From positions 1 through 5,808 of the forward strand of contig NZ_ALEE01000339.1 in assembly GCF_000282995.1 (NCBI RefSeq): a stretch of DNA of 5,808 bases. Reading direction: 5' to 3'. Shown here piece by piece: positions 1-5,623 of this stretch (the stretch's first letter is position 1; every line of letters starts with the position of its first letter). The position numbers and the translations under genes were made by a program. The notes under the pieces are model-generated. The model was given only the letters and a program-made list of their open reading frames with translations, searched no databases and had not been told where the DNA came from. The stretch comes from Melaminivora alkalimesophila (GTDB lineage: Bacteria; Pseudomonadota; Gammaproteobacteria; Burkholderiales; Burkholderiaceae_C).

Positions 1-1
1 C

Positions 2-388
2 GGCTGCCGCATCTCGCACGACGGCTACCACCGCCACGGCGCCTACATCCTGGATCACGCCGACGCGGCGGGCTTCGCCCAGGCCGAGCTGCACGCCCTG
101 AGCCAGCTGGTGCTGGGCCACCGCGGCAAGCTGCGCAAGCTGGAGGCCGCCCTGGCCGACCCGGTGCTGGCCCTACAACTGATGTGCCTGCGTACCGCCG
201 TGGCCGTGTGCCACGCCCGCCGCGAGCCCGACGCCGAAGGGCTTGAGCTGCGCCTGTACGGCCGCTGCTGCACCGTGCGCACGCGCCCGGGCTGGGCCCA
301 GGCCTATCCGCAGTCGGCCCACCTGCTGCGCGAGGAGGCGCAGGCCTGGCAGAAGACGCCCTGGAGCTATTGCGCCGAGTTGGCGTGA
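2..388 (+). CDS. ppx: Exopolyphosphatase (Ppx/GppA family), C-terminal part, 5' truncated by window edge
   Basis: The frame is open from base 2 to the TGA at 386-388, giving the last 128 residues of a protein whose start lies outside the window. The visible N-terminal stretch, SHDGYHRHGAYIL followed by a DADAAGF-like segment and LVLGHRGKLRKLE, matches the conserved start of the C-terminal HD-like helical domain of Ppx/GppA phosphatases (E. coli Ppx has a similar GYHKHSAYIL segment, from memory). Full enzymes of this family release orthophosphate from the ends of polyphosphate chains, or hydrolyse pppGpp. The actin-like catalytic N-terminal domain is not in view, so activity cannot be judged. 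Convergence with sixA-ppk, with the polyphosphate-making enzyme next door, favours exopolyphosphatase over GppA. In related beta-proteobacteria ppx often follows pho/pst genes, which could be checked upstream. The remaining doubt is Ppx versus GppA specificity. Confidence 0.88.
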   Translation, partial: GCRISHDGYHRHGAYILDHADAAGFAQAELHALSQLVLGHRGKLRKLEAALADPVLALQLMCLRTAVAVCHARREPDAEGLELRLYGRCCTVRTRPGWAQAYPQSAHLLREEAQAWQKTPWSYCAELA

Positions 389-454
389 ATATGAATGAAA
401 AGTGCCTCTAGCTCCCGCCAGTCAAGCGCTGGCAGCTATCAAAATGATAGTAGG
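389..454. repeat. Comamonadaceae-type intergenic repeat with two short hairpins
   Basis: This AT-richer gap separates the convergent stops of ppx (388) and sixA (455). It contains GCCAG/CTGGC arms (417-421 and 429-433, 7-nt loop) and a perfect CTATCA/TGATAG hairpin (436-441 and 445-450, 3-nt loop), around the core TCAAGCGCTGG and after GAAAAGTGCCTCTAGC. From memory, this combination of words (AAAAGTGCCTCTAGC, CAAGCGCTGGCAGCTATCA) recurs between genes in Acidovorax and relatives, so I call it a dispersed family repeat. Its copy number cannot be tested here. Its position between converging genes would suit a bidirectional transcription end or mRNA 3'-end stabiliser. However, no T-run follows either hairpin on either strand, so I do not call it an intrinsic terminator. 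Confidence 0.6.
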
Positions 455-916
455 TTAGAGGAAATCGGGCGACTGCACCGCCATCAGCACGGTCTGCGCC
501 ACGTCCTGGCGCTGGCGCTGGCGCAGCCACCACACGGCGCCCTTGCGGATGGTGCAATCCGCCTCGCGCATGCCCAGCAGCCGCGCCGCGGTCTGGCCCA
601 GCAGGGGCTGGTGGCCCACCACCAGCACGGCGCCGCGGGCACCCGGCCACTGCACCAGTTCCAGCAGTTCATCGGGAGTGCCGCCGGGCAGCAGTTCGGC
701 GCGCAGCTTGAGCTTGCGGCCCAGAGCGCGGGCCGTCTGCTCGGTGCGCCGGGCGGGGCTGGCCAGCACGCGCAGGCCCTCGGGCAGCTGGCGGTCCAGC
801 CAGGCGGCCATGCGCGCGGCCTGCTTTTCGCCGCGCGGCGTCAGGGCGCGCTGCAGGTCGTCCTCGCCGTCGCGCGCTTCGACCGCTTCGGCATGGCGCC
901 AGAGGATGAGATCCAT
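455..916 (-). CDS. sixA: Phosphohistidine phosphatase SixA
   Basis: Encodes 153 residues, close to E. coli SixA (about 161). This is a small single-domain cytoplasmic histidine phosphatase that removes phosphate from phosphohistidine in phosphotransfer proteins. The sequence begins MDLILWRHAEA, so the catalytic histidine is H8, with RHA in place of the more usual RHG. SPARRTEQTA (residues 53-62) is the family's phosphate-binding arginine motif, and VLVVGHQPLL (97-106) supplies the second active-site histidine, H102. The start is fixed by homology and by the TGATG junction: the A of the ppk stop is the A of this ATG. The frame is open upstream to 1081, but that extension only shadows ppk. No good Shine-Dalgarno lies close by, so translation is probably coupled to ppk. 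The substrate here is unknown; PTS-type or histidine-kinase phosphohistidines are known targets elsewhere. Confidence 0.9.
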   Translation of the reverse strand: MDLILWRHAEAVEARDGEDDLQRALTPRGEKQAARMAAWLDRQLPEGLRVLASPARRTEQTARALGRKLKLRAELLPGGTPDELLELVQWPGARGAVLVVGHQPLLGQTAARLLGMREADCTIRKGAVWWLRQRQRQDVAQTVLMAVQSPDFL

Positions 917-3072
917 CACGGATTCGCCGCGCCCTTGAGCGCCGGGGTGCGCGGCGCGTAGCGCTCCATCAGGGCGCCCTGCGCGCCGTGGCCGTCCAGG
1001 GCGCGGGGCGCGCGCGCATAGCTGCCGTCGCTGGCGAGCGTCCAGGCGTCGCGGTCGTCGTGCAGGTAGGCCACCAGGCACTCGTCAATGATGCGCTGGC
1101 GCAGCTTGGCGTCGGTCACGGGCCAGGCGATCTCCACCCGGCGCAGCATGTTGCGGTTCATCCAGTCGGCGCTGGACAGGTAGACGTCCTCCTGCCCGCC
1201 GCTGCGAAAGTAGAACACCCGCGTGTGCTCCAGGAAGCGGCCGATGACCGAGCGCACGCGGATGTTGTCCGTCATGCCTGGCACCCCGGCCGGCAGCATG
1301 CAGGCGCCGCGCACGACCAGGTCCACGCTGGCGCCGCGCCGGGCGGCGCGCACCAGCGCGGCGATCAGCGCCTCGTCGGTCAGTGCGTTCATCTTGGCCA
1401 CGATGCGCCCGTCCTCGCCGCGCTCGGCGGCCAGGCCGGCGGCGTCGATCTTTTCGATCATGCGCCGCTGCAGATCGAACGGGGCCAGCAGCAGTCGCTT
1501 GAGCCGGGGCACGCGGTTCTGGTTGGCGAGGTGGTCGAAGACCGCGTCCATGTCGGCCGTGACGTGCGGGTCGGCGGTGAGGTAGCTCAGGTCGGTGTAC
1601 AGCCGCGCGGTGCGCGGGTTGTAGTTGCCGGTGGACAGGTGGCCGTAGCGGCGCAGGCCGCCGCCCTCGCGCCGGGTCACCAGCAGCATCTTGGCGTGCG
1701 TCTTCAGGCCCATCACGCCATACACCACCTGCGCGCCGATGGACTCCAGCGCATCGGCCCAGTTGATGTTGGCTTCCTCGTCGAAGCGGGCCTTCAGTTC
1801 CACCACGGCCATCACTTCCTTGCCGCGGCGCACGGCCTCGCGCAGCAGCTCCATCTGTTCGGAGTCGGCGCCGGTGCGGTAGATGGTCTGCTTGATGGCC
1901 AGCACCTGCGGGTCGCCCACGGCCTCGCGCAGAAAGCCCAGCACGCCGTCGAAGCTCTCGAACGGCTGGTGGATGAGCAGGTCGCGCCGGCGCAGCCGCG
2001 CCAGGATGCCGCCGGGCCGCGGCAGCTGCGCCGGCCAGGCCGGCCGCCAGGCGGGAAACAGCAGCGCCGGGTCGTTGACCAGGTCCACCAGCTGCCCCAG
2101 CCGCACCAGGTTGACGGGGCCATGCACCCGGTACAGGGCGGCCGCCGGCAGCGCGAACTGCGTCTGTAGGAAGTCCGCCAGAAAGGCCGAGCAGCCGGCC
2201 GAGACCTCCAGCCGCACGGCCTGGCCGTAGTGGCGGTGCTGCAGGCCCTGGCGCAGCGCGGTGCGCAGGTTGCGCACGTCCTCTTCGTCCACCGCCAGGT
2301 CGGAGTGGCGCGTGACGCGGAATTGCGAGAACTCCACCACCTGCCGCCCGGGAAACAGGTCGGCCAGGTGGGTGCGGATGATGCTCGACAGGCTGACGAA
2401 CTTCGTGCCCGAGGGCGCCACCTTGGCTGGCAGCCGCATGATGCGCTGCAGGGCCCGGGGCACCTTGACGATGGCAATCTCGTTCTCGCGCCCGAAAGCG
2501 TCGCCGCCGCGCAGGCGCACGATGAAGTTCAGCGATTTGTTGGCCACCTGCGGGAAGGGGTGGGCCGGATCCAGCCCCACGGGGATCAGCAGGGGCCGCA
2601 CCTCGCGCGCGAAGTGCTCGCGCACCCAGCGCCGCTGCGCCGCCGTGCGCTCGCCGTGGGGCACGATGCGGATGCCGAGCGCCGCGAAGGCGGGCATCAG
2701 CGAGTCGTTGTACAGCGCGTACTGGCGCGCTACCAGCGCCTGGGCCTTGAGTGCCAGGGCCTCGAAGGAGTTGACGCCGTAGGCGCTTTTGGAACTGCCG
2801 TCAGGGGTCGCACCCAGGTGCGCGGCCGCCCGCACCTCGAAGAACTCGTCCAGATTGGACGAGACGATGCACAGGTAGCGCAGGCGCTCGAGCAGGGGCA
2901 CATCCTCGCGCACGGCCCAGTCCAGCACACGCTCGTTGAAGGCCAGGATACTGTGGTCACGGTCCAAAAGGACCAGGCTGGCGCCACTGGCGCCACTGGC
3001 ACCGCCAGGCGGCAGTCCATTGCCCTGCACGGCGTTTTTGTCGGAGGGCGAAGGCAGCAGCAGGGACATCAT
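916..3072 (-). CDS. ppk: Polyphosphate kinase 1 (PPK1)
   Basis: Encodes 718 residues (E. coli PPK is 688). It reversibly moves the ATP gamma-phosphate onto polyphosphate chains through a phosphohistidine enzyme intermediate. Order of visible blocks: N-terminal domain from LLDRDHSILAFNERVLDWA (about 35-53), head domain with LIPVGLDPAHPFPQVANKSLN-like core (162-182), then two phospholipase-D-like catalytic domains. Key residues are R399 (IYRTG), R429 (ELKARFDEEANI), H459 (LKTHAKM, the phosphorylated histidine), HLSTGNYNPRTARLYTD (478-494), H616 (FLEHTRVF) and YLSSADWMNRN (631-641). Their spacings of 30, 30 and 157 residues equal those I recall for E. coli R375, R405, H435 and H592, so the enzyme looks intact. 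Start: a tandem ATG ATG at 3072-3067 lies just before the lineage-variable N-terminus. The longer open frame (to 3417) would run through the promoter and into the divergent gene. The Shine-Dalgarno is weak. It forms an operon with sixA. Confidence 0.96.
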   Translation of the reverse strand: MMSLLLPSPSDKNAVQGNGLPPGGASGASGASLVLLDRDHSILAFNERVLDWAVREDVPLLERLRYLCIVSSNLDEFFEVRAAAHLGATPDGSSKSAYGVNSFEALALKAQALVARQYALYNDSLMPAFAALGIRIVPHGERTAAQRRWVREHFAREVRPLLIPVGLDPAHPFPQVANKSLNFIVRLRGGDAFGRENEIAIVKVPRALQRIMRLPAKVAPSGTKFVSLSSIIRTHLADLFPGRQVVEFSQFRVTRHSDLAVDEEDVRNLRTALRQGLQHRHYGQAVRLEVSAGCSAFLADFLQTQFALPAAALYRVHGPVNLVRLGQLVDLVNDPALLFPAWRPAWPAQLPRPGGILARLRRRDLLIHQPFESFDGVLGFLREAVGDPQVLAIKQTIYRTGADSEQMELLREAVRRGKEVMAVVELKARFDEEANINWADALESIGAQVVYGVMGLKTHAKMLLVTRREGGGLRRYGHLSTGNYNPRTARLYTDLSYLTADPHVTADMDAVFDHLANQNRVPRLKRLLLAPFDLQRRMIEKIDAAGLAAERGEDGRIVAKMNALTDEALIAALVRAARRGASVDLVVRGACMLPAGVPGMTDNIRVRSVIGRFLEHTRVFYFRSGGQEDVYLSSADWMNRNMLRRVEIAWPVTDAKLRQRIIDECLVAYLHDDRDAWTLASDGSYARAPRALDGHGAQGALMERYAPRTPALKGAANP
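2978..3004 (-). repeat. Three 9-bp tandem repeats in the ppk N-terminal linker
   Basis: The plus strand shows CTGGCGCCA at 2978-2986 and 2987-2995, then the diverged copy CTGGCACCG at 2996-3004. On the coding strand these give a Gly-Ala-Ser repeat (GASGASGAS, about residues 24-32 of PPK), directly before the conserved LLDRDHSILAF segment. It reads as a flexible, lineage-specific N-terminal extension. The in-frame 9-bp unit could expand or contract without breaking the gene. Confidence 0.8.
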
Positions 3073-3102
3073 GACGCGAGCAGGGTGGGAGGCACGAGCG
3101 CC

Positions 3103-3108
3103 AGTATT
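3103..3108 (-). promoter_or_regulatory. Candidate -10 element of the ppk-sixA promoter
   Basis: The minus strand reads AATACT here, 4 of 6 matches to TATAAT, starting 10 nt downstream of the Pho box. That is the usual spacing when PhoB replaces a -35 element. Transcription would begin near 3096, leaving a leader of about 25 nt before the ppk ATG. There is no good -35 hexamer of its own, as expected for an activator-dependent promoter. The call rests mainly on the Pho box; alone it would be weak. Confidence 0.5.
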
Positions 3109-3118
3109 GAAAGGCCTC

Positions 3119-3136
3119 GTGACATTTTCATGACAG
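3119..3136 (-). promoter_or_regulatory. PhoB binding site (Pho box) upstream of ppk
   Basis: Read on the minus strand the site is CTGTCAT-GAAA-ATGTCAC: two 7-bp direct repeats 11 bp apart with an A-rich 4-bp spacer. This is the standard PhoB half-site pair (consensus CTGTCAT, AT-rich 4 bp, CTGTCAY). The first half-site is perfect and the second differs from consensus only at its first base. It points toward ppk and sits 10 nt before a plausible -10, so activation of ppk-sixA on phosphate starvation is the natural reading. It stands out as an AT-rich island in GC-rich surroundings. phoB itself is not in the window. Confidence 0.75.
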
Positions 3137-3192
3137 GACCTGCCGCCGCCGGCCGCGCCCTTAGCCCTTGCAGCTACCAGCGACCATGTAAC

Positions 3193-3213
3193 GTTGCTTG
3201 CGGATAAAGCAAC
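3193..3213. promoter_or_regulatory. Inverted repeat, candidate operator of the GGDEF-EAL gene
   Basis: GTTGCTT (3193-3199) and AAGCAAC (3207-3213) form a perfect 7-bp inverted repeat with a 7-bp spacer, so half-site centres lie 14 bp apart. It overlaps the -35 region of the candidate promoter for the gene at 3269, and lies upstream of the predicted RNA start, so a protein-binding dyad is more likely than an RNA hairpin. The regulator is not recognised, and a chance palindrome cannot be excluded. Confidence 0.4.
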
Positions 3214-3226
3214 ACTTTGGTACAAA
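3198..3226 (+). promoter_or_regulatory. Candidate sigma-70 extended -10 promoter for the GGDEF-EAL gene
   Basis: TTGCGG at 3198-3203 can serve as a -35, followed by a 17-bp spacer and TACAAA at 3221-3226 as the -10. TGG immediately before it fits an extended -10 (TGn). The RNA would start near 3233, about 36 nt before the ATG at 3269. The -35 is poor (first three bases only), so either the extended -10 or an activator would have to carry the promoter. Confidence 0.45.
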
Positions 3227-3234
3227 TTGCACTT

Positions 3235-3254
3235 TCCGCCTCTTCTTTTGCGGA
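3235..3254 (+). promoter_or_regulatory. 5'-leader hairpin overlapping the Shine-Dalgarno of the GGDEF-EAL gene
   Basis: TCCGC (3235-3239) pairs with GCGGA (3250-3254) around a pyrimidine-rich 10-nt loop. The right arm includes most of the only Shine-Dalgarno-like word, GGAG at 3252-3255, which sits 13 nt before the ATG, further than usual. If the hairpin forms it would partly mask the ribosome site. The stem is only 5 bp, so this is a weak prediction. Confidence 0.3.
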
Positions 3255-3268
3255 GCCTCCCCCAGTCC

Positions 3269-5545
3269 ATGTCTTTTTTGCCTGACGCCCTGGCGCTGGA
3301 GCCAAGGCAGTCCTCCACGCTGGCCCTGCAGCGCATCCTGCGCGAACAGCAGACCCTGCTCGACAGTGCCGGGGTGGGCATCGTGTTCATCCGCCACCGG
3401 CGCGTGGTGCGCTGCAACCCGCGCTATGCGGAGATCTTCCAGCTCCACAGTCCGCAGGCGGCGGTCGGGCACTCGAGCGAGACCCTGCACCCGAGCCGCG
3501 AGGCCTTTCGAGCGCTCGGCCGGGCCGCCTACCCCGTGCTCGCGCGCGGCGAAACCTACCGCACCGAGTGGCAGATGCGGCGCAGCAACGGCTGCCTGTT
3601 CTGGACCCACCTGACCGGGCGCCTCATCAACCCCGAGGACAGCTCCGAGGGCTCGATCTGGATCGTCGACGACATCGACGAACAAAAGCGCTCCCAGGCC
3701 GAGCTGCACGCCGCGCTGCGTGAGAACCAGGTGCTGTTCGACAACGCCATGGTCGGCATCGTCGTGCTGCGCGACCGGGTCCTCGTGCGCTGCAACCACC
3801 ACTTCGAGCGAATTCTGGGCTATGGCCCGGGCGAGCTGGTCGGCCGCTCCTCGCGCCAGTGGTACCTCAGCGAGAGCGACTGGCAGGCCGCCGGCGAGCA
3901 TTGCTATGCGCCCCTGGCACTGGGCCGGGAGTTCGAAGGGCAGATGACCCTGCGCGCCAAGGACGGCCGCGCCGTGGTCGTGGAGGTGCGCAGCCGGCCG
4001 CTCGATCCCGCCGACCTCTCGCAGGGCACCCTGTGGATCGTGCTGGACGTGAGCGAGCGGCTGCGCGTGCAGGCCCAGCTGGCGCAGATGCATGGCGCGC
4101 TCGAGCAGCAGGTGCGCGACCGCACACGCGAGCTGAGCGAGACCGTGGCCGACCTGCACCGCGAGATCGAACAGCGCAAGTACGACCAGGAGCGCATCCA
4201 CTGGATGGCGCACTACGACGCCCTCACCGGCCTGCCCAACCGCGTGCTGCTGGCCGAGCGCGGCCAGCAGGCCGTGCGCACGGCGCGCGAGAGTGGCAGC
4301 CCGCTGGCCGTGATGTTCCTGGACCTGGACAACTTCAAGCATGTCAACGATTCGCTGGGCCACCGCGTCGGCGACGCCCTGCTGATGGAGATCGCCCAGC
4401 GCCTGCGCCGCACCGTGCGCGACCGCGACACCGTGGCGCGCCTGAGCGGCGACGAGTTCGTGCTGATCCTGCCGGGCGCCAACGCCCAGGGTGCGGCGCG
4501 CGTCGCCTCCAAGATGCAGGAGGCCGCGCGCGCTCCCGTGCAGCTGGGCCACCACGAGCTGTCGGTCTCTCCCTCCATGGGCATCGCCCTCTTTCCCGAG
4601 CATGGCGAGGATTTCGAATCCCTGATCCAGGCCGCGGACACGGCGATGTACCGCGCCAAGGCCGAGGGGCGCAACAATTTCCGCTTCTTCACGCCGCGCA
4701 TGCAGGAGCAGTCCGCCCAGGCGCTGCAACTGACCAACGCGCTGAGCCGCGCGCTCGAGCGCGGACAGTTCGCCCTGCACTACCAGCCCCAGGTTTCCGC
4801 CGCCACCGGCGCCATCTCCGGCGTCGAGGCCCTGCTGCGCTGGCGCCATCCGGAGCTGGGCGACATCAGCCCGGCAGACTTCATCCCGGTTGCCGAGGAC
4901 AGCGGCCAGATCGTCGCCATCGGGGAGTGGGTGCTGGACACGGCGCTGGCGCAGCTGCAGCGCTGGCGCCAGCGGGGGCTGTCGGGCTTCACGATGTCGG
5001 TCAACCTCTCGGCCGCCCAGTTTCGCCATCCGCAGCTGCCCGAGCTGGTCGCTCAGCTGCTGGAGCGCCATGGGCTGGCGGGCGACTGCCTGGAGCTGGA
5101 GCTGACGGAGAACGTCGCCATCGGCGACCCCGAGGCCGCTGCCCGGATCATGGACCAGCTGCACGCGCACGGGGTGGGGCTGGCGATCGACGACTTCGGC
5201 ACCGGCTACTCCTCGCTCAGCCAGCTCAAGCGCTTTCGCATCTGCCGGCTGAAGATCGACCGCTCGTTCGTGCGCGACCTCGGCCAGGACCGCAACGACC
5301 ACGCGCTGGTCAGCGCCATCGTCCGCATGGCCCAGGCCCTGGGGATGCGCACCACCGCCGAGGGTGTCGAGACCCCACAGCAGCTGGAGCTGCTGCGCGG
5401 GGAGGGATGCACCGAGCTGCAGGGCTTCCACATCAGTCGGCCCCTGCCCGCCGAGCAGGTCGAGCCATTTCTCCTGAGGCACCAGCGGGGCGCCCGCCTG
5501 GCGCCGGCCCCCTCGCAGGCGCGGCCCGGCAAGCCTTCCCCCTGA
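3269..5545 (+). CDS. PAS-PAS-GGDEF-EAL protein (cyclic-di-GMP cyclase/phosphodiesterase)
   Basis: Encodes 758 residues with no signal peptide or membrane segment, so it is cytosolic. Two PAS sensor domains (about 20-140 and 147-265) are followed by a charged coiled-coil-like linker (263-312) of the type that passes signals to a GGDEF domain. The GGDEF domain starts at DALTGLPNR (317-325), has MFLDLDNFKHVND (349-361) and a signature reading SGDEF (393-397). An RxxD inhibitory site, R384/D387, lies five residues before it. The EAL domain has EALLRW (520-525), N579, ELTEN (E614), DDFGTGYSS (641-649), K662 and AEGVET (E698, E701); every metal and catalytic position I know is present. The phosphodiesterase is therefore probably active. 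The cyclase may be active or act as a regulatory GTP site. The ATG at 3269 is chosen because the upstream TTG at 3194 lies inside the promoter. The C-terminal tail is Pro/Ala/Arg-rich. The signal sensed is unknown. Confidence 0.93.
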   Translation: MSFLPDALALEPRQSSTLALQRILREQQTLLDSAGVGIVFIRHRRVVRCNPRYAEIFQLHSPQAAVGHSSETLHPSREAFRALGRAAYPVLARGETYRTEWQMRRSNGCLFWTHLTGRLINPEDSSEGSIWIVDDIDEQKRSQAELHAALRENQVLFDNAMVGIVVLRDRVLVRCNHHFERILGYGPGELVGRSSRQWYLSESDWQAAGEHCYAPLALGREFEGQMTLRAKDGRAVVVEVRSRPLDPADLSQGTLWIVLDVSERLRVQAQLAQMHGALEQQVRDRTRELSETVADLHREIEQRKYDQERIHWMAHYDALTGLPNRVLLAERGQQAVRTARESGSPLAVMFLDLDNFKHVNDSLGHRVGDALLMEIAQRLRRTVRDRDTVARLSGDEFVLILPGANAQGAARVASKMQEAARAPVQLGHHELSVSPSMGIALFPEHGEDFESLIQAADTAMYRAKAEGRNNFRFFTPRMQEQSAQALQLTNALSRALERGQFALHYQPQVSAATGAISGVEALLRWRHPELGDISPADFIPVAEDSGQIVAIGEWVLDTALAQLQRWRQRGLSGFTMSVNLSAAQFRHPQLPELVAQLLERHGLAGDCLELELTENVAIGDPEAAARIMDQLHAHGVGLAIDDFGTGYSSLSQLKRFRICRLKIDRSFVRDLGQDRNDHALVSAIVRMAQALGMRTTAEGVETPQQLELLRGEGCTELQGFHISRPLPAEQVEPFLLRHQRGARLAPAPSQARPGKPSP

Positions 5546-5623
5546 CTGCAGGACCCGACCGAGGAAGCACGCAGGCCCCAGGCCACACACGAACGAACGA
5601 CCCCACCCACGGAGGACACAGGC

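Noticed and set aside
417..450. Hairpins between ppx and sixA as a bidirectional rho-independent terminator
   Set aside because: The stems are short (5 and 6 bp) and neither is followed by a T-run on either strand; kept as repeat structure only.
395..961. Plus-strand 188-codon frame overlapping sixA and the intergenic repeat
   Set aside because: It begins inside the repeat, shows no domain, and runs opposite a clear SixA coding sequence.
3069..3131. 20-codon frame upstream of ppk (MKMSRGLSILALVPPTLLAS), minus strand, stop overlapping the ppk ATG pair, with an AGGT 6 nt before it
   Set aside because: It looked like a coupled leader peptide, but its ATG lies inside the Pho box and upstream of the predicted RNA start, so it would not be in the mRNA. 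It would need revisiting if a transcript begins upstream of 3140.
988..3207. Long plus-strand open frames opposite ppk (988-2169 and 2230-3207)
   Set aside because: They are shadows of ppk in GC-rich DNA; the minus strand carries every conserved PPK1 motif.
3194..3268. Upstream TTG start (3194) for the GGDEF-EAL protein
   Set aside because: It would put the coding start upstream of the candidate -10, has no Shine-Dalgarno, and adds residues unlike any PAS protein N-terminus.
5546..5623. Terminator or promoter between the GGDEF-EAL gene and the DUF4124 gene
   Set aside because: No stable stem with a T-run and no convincing -35/-10 pair is visible; only the GGAGG ribosome site is supported.
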